Part shown: piece after piece, positions 1 through 11,417 of the stretch | How the letters are laid out: each line of letters opens with the position of its first letter | Position numbering within the stretch: the stretch's first letter is position 1 | Assembly (NCBI GenBank): GCA_027946555.1 | Contig: JAPEVC010000015.1 | Span: forward strand, 186,001-250,000 | Length of the DNA stretch: 64,000 nt | Source: Gnomoniopsis sp. IMI 355080 | Taxonomy: Eukaryota; Ascomycota; Sordariomycetes; Diaporthales; Gnomoniaceae | Direction: 5' to 3' | Translations under genes and position numbers: made by a program | The notes under the pieces: generated by a model | The model's input: the letters and a program-made list of their open reading frames with translations, nothing else | Told to the model about the DNA's origin: nothing | The model's database searches: none

Positions 1-830
1 CAGGAGGCTTTCTTTGCATGCCTAGGACGTAAAAGATAGTCCTTGGTGCTAATAAAACGGATTATGTGATTTCAGACTCCATTGCTGATGCCTACAAGGG
101 GGTGATGTATGCTTCTATCGCTGACGGATCTGCGAAACAAGATAGAGAGTGGAATGAACATCTTCCTCTCGAGTCTGCCAAGGCACCTTGGAGGGTTCTC
201 CATCAAAGCTTCTGCTTACATGAATTCTCTTGGAAAGAGGCGTTCTGGCGTGAAGTGCTGTATACTTTCATGCACCCCTGATTGCCAACTGGACAGAGCT
301 CGCGTAGTTGATGTTCTGCGGAACCGCCGGATCTGGACTCATTTTTGATGGATCGATTCTGCGGTGAACGAGAACGAAATTGCGGGCATGTCGAACAAGA
401 CTCATGCGAACGTGACGTCCTCTGGCAGGCTAACGAGACTTGTAAAACTTAAAGAAGAAAGTATACCTAAGTACATGGATGAGGATAGTTTCCACTTCTA
501 TAGAGAGTGGGCAGAAACTGTTTCTGTACAGGAAGCAAACTTGCAAGCCTATGCGCAATTACTTTGAGGCACTTGCAGAGTGAAAAACGACGACAGTAAC
601 AAAGACGGACAACTCACCGTACCTTTGATTCTCAAATTCGGTACGAAGTTGACACCCCTACCCCACTGGGCTGTGCTTAATACGAACCTTGGCAGCATTA
701 GCAGCCTTATGGATATTGGCCCACAAGGCTGCAAGCTCCTATCCAGCATCCACTTCTCAGCGCTCGCTCCAACTTTAATTTAAGCGTATTCTAAAAAAGA
801 AACGAATGTGGATCCTGTCAATTCCACGAA
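1..830. other. No supportable gene
   Basis: Only short open frames (up to 79 codons) occur here, with no family resemblance and no convincing splice structure. A fragment of an older gene cannot be excluded. Confidence 0.5.
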
Positions 831-837
831 TATAAAT
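831..837 (+). promoter_or_regulatory. TATA box (TATAAAT) of the small secreted protein gene
   Basis: TATAAAT lies 80 bases upstream of the ATG at 917, a usual spacing for a fungal gene with a short leader. Assignment rests on motif and spacing only. Confidence 0.45.
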
Positions 838-916
838 GAAAACTCATCCGCATCCCGTTCATCCCATCTGTGAATTATCCACATCCCGCAACCTTTGCAT
901 CAACACTTCTGACAAC

Positions 917-1634
917 ATGCTTCCCTTCGTATTTCTCGCAGCTTTGGCCGGCTCAGCAGCAGCGGCGCCCCGTCCAGCTATTGGAGGCCCTTCTATCGAC
1001 CTGAGCGAGTGGACCGTCAGGGCAGACTGGTCAAGTGAGTCCCATCTCTAGCAAATATACAACCCCTTCAGCTTCCCGGCCTAGGTCTTCGAGTAGCGCA
1101 CTTTAACCGCTGACACTGCTGTATAGGGTGCTCCAATGCCGCTGCGTCCGAGGCAGTCCTCCAAGGCGTCATCTCCGCGCCAGGCACTACCGCTGGCGTA
1201 GGCATCGTCGATTTCCAGGTCCCAGCAGGTGGCTTCTCCGGCTCGCTCGTGCTTAAGCCCGTCGGCAGTTATGGCTTCGGCTCGCCCACACCGCCTCGCA
1301 TGATTGACGTCGAGGTCCTTGAGGAGGCAAACGCTGATGGCAACTTTGGTGTGGCTACGTACCAGCCTGCTAAGGCTGGTTCGAACAATACTGAGATCAT
1401 TGCTCAGGTTGCCTGGTTTACGGATAAGAACCAGGCGATTGTACCGGCCTCTCAGATCGAATACAGCGCGCTACAGGTGAATGCGTCGTCTTCTGCCGCC
1501 ACCAAGGTTAGCCCTAGCTTTTTGAGGGTTTACTATGTGAGTTAATACCTTGCAGCTCACTTTGTGTGAAACAACAAAGTAAACTATCATGCTGACTGAC
1601 TTGCCTGTTGTAGTGCTCGTACCCTGAGTTCTAG
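917..1634 (+). CDS. Small secreted protein, two cysteines (182 aa)
   Basis: Three exons: 917-1034, 1127-1536, 1614-1634. Both introns are GT-AG and the frames join cleanly (phase 1, then phase 0). The product opens with a strong signal peptide (MLPFVFLAALAGSAAAAP) and is probably cut after the alanine run. The mature part has only two cysteines, one soon after the first splice (RCSNAA) and one in the seven-codon last exon (YYCSYPEF), so a single disulfide could tie the two ends together. Between them lies a stretch rich in Val, Gly and Thr that looks like beta structure, with two Asn-X-Thr/Ser sites. There is no membrane segment or GPI signal. I do not recognise the family; size and layout fit a secreted effector or a cell-surface protein. 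Confidence 0.8.
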
Positions 1635-2037
1635 TGGAAATCAGGTATTAGGCTGTTGGGAAGTGCATACATTTCGACTAGGCCCTCACTTTTTTTAAGT
1701 CAAATAGAGGTTTTCTTGTCGTGGCACATGTTCATATGCGCGCTGACGCATCAGGCGTCGCACTTTTGTACATATCATCCAGATTAGGTGCTCAGAGTAT
1801 CAGACAGAGAGGCACAGGAATTAATCAATAATTATACTCAAGTGCGGTGCGAATCCAAGTCAAAACGAACACGGACAGCATTTTTAATGACATGAGATTT
1901 TGAAAGAATAGTAGCTGCGCCTGATCTGAGGGCTACCTAAGTATTGAGGGCTATTGAATTGCATGACTTGCATGAATGTCTACCTGAATAGGCCGGTAAG
2001 CATTTCATTTCAAACGTGCCATCCACTCCCAGCTCAT
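1635..2037. other. Intergenic, convergent 3' ends
   Basis: This lies between two genes that end towards each other. No ORF or RNA gene was seen; it should hold the 3' UTRs. Confidence 0.5.
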
Positions 2038-3931
2038 TCACTTTGCATGCCCACTATACTCCACTTGTGACGCCTCTGCGTCTCCCGCATCAATTTGCTT
2101 CGTTGCCATCCCGAGATCCTCAATACCAGAGAAATCAGCAACTCCAAAGAGTTCGTCCATACGCTCAAGTGACAGCTGCACACTATGGTTAGCGTCGGAG
2201 CCCAGAATGAAGGTTTCAACAATGATAAAGACTTACCCCTTTCGTCTCGGGCAGAAAGAATGCAAAAGTAGCCATGGTGAAGCAAAAGCATCCGAAAAGG
2301 AAGTAAGTCCCGTAGCCGGTCTCACCACCTAGGGTCCGCAGCATTACCGGAGTCACTCGCGTGACAACGAGATTCCACAACCATTGAGTAGCCGCGGCTA
2401 TGCTTACAGTATATCCTCGCAGTCTGTTGGTAGGAATTTCGCTAACATAAATCCAACACACAGGCCCCCAGCCAAATTGAAAGGCAGCCGCGAAGAGGTA
2501 GACCATCACGAGAGCCGCGGTACCGGCCGAAGAAGTAGGCTGGCCAGTCTTGGGTGGATCGAAGCGGACAAAAAAGCCGAGATAAAACATGAAAATGCAC
2601 ATCGCATAGCCAGTCCACACGAAGGACCAACGACGGCCCAGAGTGTCAGCGAGAAACGTGATGAAGATGGCGCACGAGGCCATCTTCACAATTCCATAGA
2701 CACCAGTGGCGAGGAGTGATTGGGCGTTTCCGGTAATACCGAGAGAGTTGAAAATTTCCGGGGCATAATAGTTGATCGCGTTGGTCTGGAATGGTAGGAA
2801 AAAGATCAGCAAAAAGTTGATCCCTTGACATATGACTCGGAGCAAAAACTTACTCCCGTCCATTGCTGGGCTGTCATCAAAGCCATAGCCAAGAGCACGC
2901 GCTTCCTGTTGCCAGGAATGAGCCAACACTCTTTTTGCATCGCCCAAAAACCCTCTCCATGCACCGAGCGCCGCTCCTCCTCAAGCTGTGTCCTCAGCTC
3001 GAGCAATTCCTGCTGGATGTAGGGATGTTCCGTAGGCAAGTGTCGAACGGTAGACAGAACACTGGATGCTTTCTCCCAATTATCTTTGCTAGCAAGCCAA
3101 CGCGGTGACTCTGGGCAGAAAAAAATAGTCACAAAAATGAGGAATGGAGGGAGTGATTGCATGGCAAGAGGTACCTGCCACGAAGCATGGCCCTAAGTGA
3201 ACCATCAGTACAGAAAAGCTGTGAGCGAATGGCCTACCGGACACAGAAAGATACATACCTTGATGTGAAGCAAAGAGCCATAGTCGATGAAAAACGCTAT
3301 CATGGCTCCCATGGTTTCGAAGAGTTGATAGAACCCAATAAGTAGACCGCGAATAGCACGCGGCGAGTTTTCCGAAACGTAGGTAGGCGCCAGCATAGTA
3401 GCTCCACCAAGACCTAGGCCTTCTATAACTCGTCCGGCGTAAAACGTGCCAAAATTGCCATTTGAGAATGCCTGCATGAATCCGCCGATGAAGGCGAAGA
3501 CGGCGATGATCATGAGGCTTGGCTTACGACCAAGCTTCTCGCTCAAAGGAAGAGCAGCTAGCGCGCCGACAATGGCACCGGCTTGCATTGTGCTAACGAG
3601 ATTTGCGGATAGATTTGCGCTCGCGCTGCTGGAAAAGCCATCGAGACCGAACTCCTTCTTGAAACTAGGGAGCGTGAGCACTCCACCGATGATGCCGGTG
3701 TCCATGCCGAAAAGAGTTCCTCCGAAGCATGCTGCCGCTGCCAGCGCAAAGACCTGGCAATTTGTATCAGCATGTCGACAAAGCTCGGTTGGGAAGTTTT
3801 CAAAACATCTCTGATACGGAAAGACCAGTTGTCCGCAGTAGGAAGAGAGGCGAACTCACCCTCCAATTGTACACCTCTGGAGGGTCCTGCTTGATGGCCT
3901 TGTTGCGAATTATCTTTTGTATCAAAGTCAT
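2038..3931 (-). CDS. MFS sugar transporter (hexose/quinate-permease type, 530 aa)
   Basis: Five exons on the minus strand: 3931-3860, 3753-3259, 3192-2854, 2785-2237, 2175-2038. All introns are GT-AG, and exon lengths are multiples of three. Family hallmarks appear in order: DPPEVYNWR before TM1, GMDTGIIGG, SEKLGRK (the GRxGRK-type loop), PESPRWL after TM6, QQWTGTNAINYYAP in TM7, ADTLGRR, and PETKG after TM12. The length matches the usual 500-570 residues of the fungal sugar porter family (MFS family 1). It should move a hexose, quinate or a related compound across the plasma membrane by proton symport; the substrate cannot be read from sequence. The start is chosen because MTLIQKIIRNKAIKQDPPE resembles the N-terminus common in this subgroup. 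Confidence 0.95.
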
Positions 3932-6803
3932 CGCGGCGCTTTCGTGAACAGACAATCAGGTTGAGACATCAACACATAGGACAAAGTTTGAGCAAGTCTG
4001 TGGTCACCAACATATGGGGGAAGGTCAGCTTTAAACGCTGAATTCTGCCGGTTGTGGTGGAGGAGGTTAAGTAGATCACTTATGATCCCTGATCCGTCAG
4101 CCACCCGTCCCGGCCCTGCAAACGCGGGAGGCAAGGAAATACAGAGGGCTACTGAGGTATACATGGGCATAAGCTTGTGCGCATCCAGCATGGCCTGTCC
4201 TACAGGGTATGCATGTTGACTGTATGCATATGGATAAGCTTTCGACTTGTAGAACCCTCATTTCAGCCAGTGGCTGATTACAACAAGCCGCATTGGGTGC
4301 TTCTTGCAAGTTGCTCAGCAATATGGTCAGCGGCGTTCGGGGAAATCTTCTGCATGGCCAAGCAAAGTATCTGTGCGCCACAAAGCTTGTCTCAACGGTC
4401 AACGTCTGCGCCTGTTCCTAACCTACATAGTGGAATAGAGACCTCAGGGGTTACCTCGGCTATACTCGTGGAAAAGATGCTTTGCTTCTATCCAAATTAG
4501 CCTAAAAGCATTCCCGGGGAGTCAGCAGGCCCAATGAATCGACCGACTCGGGTTTGCGGAGAATTTCGCGCAAGCCAAAATTTGGGGCCACGCGCGGCCC
4601 CACGGGGCAGCTGTAGCTCACACCTATCTCAGCCTGGGGAAGGCTGGGGAAGTCCATTGCGATTGCGACCTTGACCCATACTCTGTGATTATTGCCAAGG
4701 ATGATCAAAGATACACATGGTGAAACCCCTGCAATTTCTCTTGTTCGTGGTGCTTCGTGGCTTGATTCATTGTACCACCCGGGCAACAAGCCAAATCGTC
4801 AAGTACCTACTTAGCAAACAGCTTGCGTTATTACCCCCTTTTCGGAGTTGCTCAAGTTGTCCTGCAAAAGGCAAATTCTGTGGACCCTGAGACCTCTCGG
4901 TCAGGCTAAAACGCTAGGTATCCCGCGACGTTCAAATGCACTTACGCTTCACTTAGGCTTTCACCCTTCTGCTCGCTCGCTTTGCACCTTGGAAGCCATG
5001 GTAAAGGAGAAAAAAAGGTACAGACCAAGCAACTCGTAATTGATCGAGAATTTTGGGACAATATGAAGCTAGTCGGACATTACAACGACAAGGCTCTGAC
5101 TGAAACATGGAAGACTTTGTGAAGAGCTTCTCGAAAATTAGATAATATGGGAATAGGACATGGCAGCCATAGCAAGAAGCGCTCATTACAACTTTAACGT
5201 ACCGAGTAACATGGCAGCCAAAACATGACGACCAGCCTCGCACAACCCGCATAAGTGTTGTGAGCTCCAAGGGCCGCAATTTGTAGTACCCATTGCGTTT
5301 GAGGTACAATAGCGCACACCGCGTGAGTAACGCAAAAATCTCAGGGAGCAATACGGTGACCGAATAGGATCAGGCTCTGCAGACGCAAGCGACTGTGTGA
5401 ATACCGCTCCTCTTGGATCTTGTCCTTCTTAGCCTCGTGAATTGGCTAAATACTTGAGAGAGTGGCTCATGTAATTAATTGTGCGATAATTCAAGAGTAA
5501 TCAATGATACTCATGTCTAAGTTGAATACATATTCTTCTTTGACGTCGTATTGCGGTAGTCTCACGCCTTCCATTTGACATAGAGGCTTGTACGACCGAA
5601 CGGTCCCTAACTAGGTACCTAGGAGGTAGGTAGTCTGAGTAGAAAGCATCCATGGCCAAAGAAGCGAGTGTGGCGTAAGCAGATCTCGCCCAATACACGA
5701 TAGCATCATCAACAAAACAATTTGGATTCGTCAAGGCCATATAGTGGTACTCAATTCTCATCGTAGGTTTGAAACAAACACCCTGACTCAGTGAAACTAC
5801 ATCCCGTCTTACCTAGGTGCGTTAGCCATGCCCGCGTTAAAGCTTGCCAAGGAATCTATTAATTGCCTGTTTCCGCAGAGATAATGTTCGGCTCCAGAGT
5901 TTTAAGAAGAATCAGAGATGCGGCGTTTTGTATGTAAATTTTTTGGGTATTGCGGTCGGAGTGTAGGTTTTTCGGCTCCTGATGAGGGAGGGAGTCGCTC
6001 AACTGCAGGTCCTCCTGTTCCTTTGGGTAACTGGTTAGATTCCATAAGCAACGTGTCTGATTATCTGCCCAGCATAGCGTAAACAGCGACTCAACATGAC
6101 ATTCACTTGTACCTCGTCGTCTAATATAGGCGTGTCGTGGTGCCCATCTCGTCATGGCCTTTGTTCTACGCAGCCGCTGCAGACCGCCCTGTTTAGAGCA
6201 TCAAATTGTGGCATACCAACATCAAAATTCGTGTAAATAGTCGAAGGACCCCCGTTCAATAAAAAACTGAGCCGGATCCGATTGGCAATTGAGATTTCCA
6301 CTCATGGGTACCGCCAAGGCTGTGAGCCCTCTAATCCGATATATGGTACGATCTAGGCTTGCTCAATCATCACATCGATGTTGACATTTTGGTTGCCAAG
6401 CAGCGGTTGTTTTCGTGCTACACTACAACTGATCTAGCTTGACACCATCGCGTTCATCCGATATGGATCGCATGGCGGCGCAAAACTTTATGTCAAAAGG
6501 GGGAACGGTTGTTTGTAAGGCTGTCATTACATTAAAGTTTAGTGAGGCGGGACGACCCATTCAGAGAGTGCAGTAGCCTCCGCTGTGAGAGCTGACCAAC
6601 ATCTTTGGTACTGTTTAGAAGCCGTGTTTAGAATTTCATTCCATCTTCGCAGGCGCCTGATCATTCATCCTTTCGTCCTCAATAAGCTTGAATAAGCAAT
6701 CGGCTACTGACGTTTCCGCCCTGGGACCAACAAATGATCGGTCAACATATTGTCATTATCGTGAGTAGCCCAACTAGTATTTTGAAGGCAATCATGGGAA
6801 AGT
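3932..6803. other. Long gene-free region (2.9 kb)
   Basis: Only isolated frames of up to 132 codons occur here, without start context, splice partners or recognisable motifs. The region includes TACCTAGGT-type words at 5611-5633 and 5810-5819. It holds the promoter of the sugar transporter on its left side. A decayed gene is possible but not demonstrable. Confidence 0.5.
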
Positions 6804-6811
6804 CTATATAA
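6804..6811 (+). promoter_or_regulatory. TATA box (CTATATAA) of the secreted protein gene
   Basis: CTATATAA lies about 185 bases before the ATG at 6997. The leader between them is pyrimidine-rich, as is common upstream of strongly expressed fungal secreted proteins. Confidence 0.4.
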
Positions 6812-6996
6812 CTCCTCATCCTGTACCTTTCAATGATTGTGAATTTCTCGACAGCACACAATCAATTCTTCTGAACATTTGGACATTTGCATTCAGCTTA
6901 AACACTTTGTCTTCAAGCAATCATTGCTATACCTGTTTGCTTTTCCACACTTCATCTTTCCACACCGATCTTTCTGTTCTCCGAGAATCAATCAAC

Positions 6997-7833
6997 ATGT
7001 TCTTCTCAGTGTCTACCGTTTTGAAGATGGCTTTGTACATCTCAGCTGTGAACGCTCTTGCACTTCCGGAGCCTCAGGCTACTACTGCTCCTGATCCAGG
7101 CCCAAATGCCAATATCCCAGCCTCTACTACGACTGATTTGACCGGGGTAGTAGCAGCTGATGGAACTTTCACTGTGAAGCCAGCTCCTGACACTCAGGCG
7201 GATCAAGGGCTTCAGAAGCGAGTCGCCCCGATTGTTGCCGTTGCGGGAATCGCTGCGGCGCAGGGCGCCATCATTCTCACGAAGATTGCTATTGAGGTTG
7301 GCGCGGATACGATCAAAAACTTGGGAGAGTGGAATGAGGTACGTCTAAACTCCTAGCCTAAGAAAATGAGATTGAAGCTAATAAACAATCTCGATGGCCA
7401 GGCCCGTGAAGAATTCACCAAAACGACAACCCAGGAGATGTGGGCACGCAATCCAGACTATAAAAAGTTCCCTGCTGTGGCCTGCTATAATAAGGCCTAT
7501 ACCCTCCAAGATCCCAATGGGAAAGATGGTCTTCTCAGCGCTAAGCTTTCGCTTGGGACGTTGAGCACAGAGTAAGAATGTTCCACTACCCAGCTGGTCA
7601 TACCATTGAGTTGTCTTCTGTTATGTTAACGCGAGAACTGTTAGTTATGACTGCATGTATATGACTGGAAACAACAAGTTCCTCACTAAAAGCGATAATG
7701 GCTATGTTAACGTGAGTATGCTTCTGCCCGTCTCTCAACAAGGATCGGTGCTGACGCCAAAAAGCTTGCATACACTTATAACAGCAAGTGCACGTTTGAT
7801 AAAAAGACTGGCGATCTGTCTTGCGCTGCGTAG
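6997..7833 (+). CDS. Secreted protein precursor with Kex2-type site (215 aa)
   Basis: Four exons: 6997-7338, 7402-7571, 7645-7711, 7765-7833, with GT-AG introns and consistent phases. Residues 1-22 form a signal peptide (hydrophobic, ending NALALPE). A Pro/Thr/Asp-rich spacer of about 50 residues follows, then QKR at 73-75, a classical Kex2 dibasic site, so the N-terminal part is probably a propeptide. The predicted mature domain (about 140 residues) starts with an Ala/Ile-rich helix (AVAGIAAAQGAIILTKIAIE). It has four cysteines, in contexts VACYN, YDCMY, SKCTF and LSCAA, enough for two disulfides. It resembles, from memory, uncharacterised small secreted fungal proteins of DUF type; I cannot name a function. 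The upstream in-frame codons lack an ATG, which supports this start. Confidence 0.85.
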
Positions 7834-9540
7834 GGAGTGAGTGGCTTACGGTTGACTGCGATCGCAATACATTAACGGGAGCTCGGGCGTGGTGGATGAT
7901 GACTTCATTATTGTGCGAGGGATGGGAGGACGGGAAATTACGGGGCCATAGCATCGTCTTGTTTATGATTTACCTGGGTGTCCAACATAGATAAATCGAC
8001 TTAGCTCAACGCACGCCTCTGGCGATCGGGATGCTCCTAGAGGGCATACCCACCTAAGTAGGTACTCTCAGCTCGTGCCATATAAAAGAAAGTGATTCAT
8101 TTGCCTCGTGGTGATGAGGTCACACTATCCCTCAATTTTCTCGAAGTTACGCAAGTGGAAGAGCCGGTTCACCTTCCTTATAAAAGTATCTCGGTAACCT
8201 AATTTGTACCTAGGTCTAAGGTACTTACTAGGGCTGTCAGTCTCCTGCCCCTCCAGCTGGAGTCTTTCACGAATCTGACCCCAACCTCTCCCTTTTAGAC
8301 AAAAGCTTCTACTCAAGCCTCCTCGCCTTACTGTCTTGCAACTCCACCAACTCGCCGTGATTCTCTCCCTTTTCCGGATATAGTACTTCAAACACTTCGC
8401 AATCCCGCCACTCCATGCCCACCGAGCCACCTGTTCCCATTCATTCCTCCGTCATATTCCATCCATGATTGCGGAAGCCTCCAATTTACGATATAGCACA
8501 TCAGGGTCCCTCACTCTTCCCAAACCGCTTCCCTTCCGAACAATCTTCGAATGGAGCGCTTGTCCTTTGCTCAATCATCAATGAGATTGCAATGGGGACT
8601 TCATTGTCCCTCATTCAATTTTGTGGTAAGGCACGACGCAATTGCGTCTCCACGGCTATAGAAACCAGACGAAACTGTTGGACTGGAGGATTTCTTTCGT
8701 CTCCTTCACAACATTATTGCTACACATGAATAACATCCTGTGGTCATTTCATTCTATCAAAGTCGTTAAGTTCTATTTACCATTTGAAAAGCAGAGATCA
8801 ACTGAACCGTTAAGCTTTTGCGATATTTTGGAGTCCGTGAGATTCGCAATCCCTGGAGGGCTGTGGCTTTCACTTGAGAGGTCGGGGATCAGAAGAGCAG
8901 GCGAGTACTCTGAATTTCACCTTTTATTCCTGTATGCTCGGATGGACCCTGTCCCTATGAAGCCGTTCAACAAGCTGGCTATATGACGCTTGCAAACGAA
9001 TCGAATCTTTTTCTATGCTCCGGGCCACACTTCAGCGAATGCTCTCTATCCCTTCATCCACGATGCATACGAAGAAAATCGAATATTCAAAGCCCCTCTA
9101 CTTCTTTACTGTGTAGGTGCTCACCGGCACGGGAGTGTCCTCCACCGCGGGGTCATCGATGATACCATCCTCATCCGCATTGTAGCTAACATCAGCGGCG
9201 TCACGAAGAAACCAGCAGGCCCAAAAGTGTTCAAATACTTTGTGTCAGTATTGGTCGGGGCCTGCGCTGCATTTGAGGACCCCACAACTTACACACTACA
9301 TCGAAACTCCAGATTCTGCTGTAGGCGATGCGCTGACGGTGGGTACCACCACTCCATAAGGTCTTGCTTAGCTGGCTGCAGGGCTGTGCAGAAGCTGGAC
9401 CCACTGTGAAGGTTGTTATAAAGACTGAAACCGTCGCAAAGCCTTCTGCCTAGTTCACTTTGATTGTAAACTGTGTAGTGCAAAAATCAGCCGTCTTTCA
9501 TTCAACACCGCGGCAATATATTTACAGGCCTTGTGGCAGT
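7834..9540. other. Gene-free region
   Basis: Frames of up to 139 codons are present without recognisable content. Variants of the TACCTAGGTA word occur at 8052-8064 and 8207-8228. No RNA gene was found. Confidence 0.45.
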
Positions 9541-11130
9541 ATGGCCGCGCTGTTGGACTTGAAGTACCAGCCATATGTGTCCGACCTACAATATGAGTGT
9601 GTAGTCTCCTTGTTCACACTTTACCCAACAAATAGATCATTGCTAACCTTGGAACGAAACTCACCAACACAGTCCTGCGGCCCCGCGACTTGAAATCAGG
9701 CTGGAGCCAATTGCCAAGAGCAAGGGCGCAGAGCTGTGCATCACAATGCCGTACAGAGTCCTCGGACATGTATCGAGGCTTGAAGGCTACTGTGACGATC
9801 ATCCTATGGCGTGCCAATTTTCTTTCTTCAGACTTATGGCTCAGGGGGGATTTATCCTTCTCCATGAGCGCAGAGATCGAGGCGAGCTAGTCAAAGTGAA
9901 CGTGGGTCATTTGCAGGGGATGGCACTCGACGTCGTACAAAGCCCCTCTATTCATGGCAAAGATTGCGTCGTGCTCTCAGCCGGACAGACGAGTACGTAT
10001 TGCCATGCACTAACTGCGAACTACCAAACACTGCTGGTGCCCGGCGAGAAATATCATCTGCTCTGGCCGGGTGGTGAGATCGAGATGTGGGACTGGGTGG
10101 AGCCGTATGAGGAGGACGATGATTCAAACCAAACTTTCAAGCCAATCGCCGTGCAGAGGGCCGTGATGCCACGTCTTATCTTACCTCCGGCTGCTGGAAT
10201 CGTGTTCACTGCTGTTGCTGCGGACGAGCCATTTCCTGATAGAGAAGAGTACATTGAGTGGGAAGGACCCCACGTTAGTTATGACTGGGCCAATGAAATG
10301 GAGTACGTATGGAGGTTGGAACAGGACATGCTTCGTCGCGGGCCTACACCGGAGCCACCAGGTATAACACCCGATGACAGAGTGTAAGTTGCGGATGTAG
10401 ATGCGTGTGTCTGCTCAACACACCTTGCAAAGGACCTCTTAATTACCACAGCGCCTGATTTATGGGAACATGCTAATATATTTATAATTGTATAGAGCGG
10501 ATGCACCGGTCTTGTCCTTTGAGATCTTATCTGCATGTCAGGACGGAGAATCGACCAAAACCGTCAACAAAGTGACTTACATTTCCACAAGCAGCACCTT
10601 TGGCAAGCCCATCACTTTCCATCATACTTGGGCCTTTCCCCGAAACGGCTGCCGGCTCTGGCGATGGCTGGAAACGGACGCCCGCTGGGAAGAGCACGAT
10701 GAAAGCCACGTTTCTTTCTGCTATGAAGACGAGGACCAGGACGCCCCCGATGTGGAAGTGCAGGTTGGCCAAAGCGATGAGTTCGTGAGCCTATGGCCGG
10801 GCGAGTCGTGGACTCTGACGTGGGGTCATCTAAAGCCTCGTGCTGGCGCGGCGCGGCAGGGCGACCGCTTCAAGTTCGTGTACAAGGGCTCGGCTGTGGA
10901 TTGGTGGGACTGGGGCACTAAAGAAGACCAGTGAGTACATTAACAAATCTGTCCATTGCTTAAGTTGATCAAGATAAGGAATGCTGATATCTCTTGCGCA
11001 TTGCAGTCGGGAGACTATTGTGAGCTTGCCAAGTTGTTTGCCGGGAAGCGTACAGAATCCTGTTGATAACGATGGTCGGCCAAGCATCGTGGTGCCGGAA
11101 AGTAATGTGGTTGAATTCGTTTGGGAATAA
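9541..11130 (+). CDS. Uncharacterised protein with repeated LWPGE...WDW motif (441 aa)
   Basis: Four exons: 9541-9596, 9673-10383, 10496-10930, 11007-11130. All introns are GT-AG and interrupt codons after the second base, so the model is internally consistent. There is no signal peptide, membrane segment or known catalytic motif. Two regions carry similar Trp-rich patterns: residues 139-160 (VPGEKYHLLWPGGEIEMWDW) and 353-396 (SLWPGESWTLTWG, later KGSAVDWWDWG). This suggests two copies of one beta-rich domain of about 200 residues. Each copy is preceded by a short conserved-looking segment (PYRVLGHVSRL; VLSFEILSACQD). I do not recognise a named family. The neighbour 3' is an F-box gene on the same strand, with no evidence that the two work together. 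Confidence 0.8.
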
Positions 11131-11417
11131 TCTGAGATGACTATTGGATCTTGCTCTTGCTCCTGAGGTCGTCTGCCTCCAAATGTACTACGTTATATCC
11201 AAACCAACCCCCGTTCTTCATGGCAGGCGTCATATCATTACCCTATCCCTGCTTCGAACGTGCCCGAATCTCACGAACCTCCTTGGAAGCCCTCATCTTG
11301 TCACTTGTGACGTGAGTTATGTCACCTCCTCCCTACCCCTCGACACACTATCACTGAGACACCCATAGATTGGCCACGAATGACGCTTCAATCACATTCC
11401 ATCAATTCCCCTCCAGC

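Noticed and set aside
4953..5351. 132-codon minus-strand ORF with TTR... and Cys-rich patches
   Set aside because: No signal peptide, no family pattern, no introns; length is compatible with chance.
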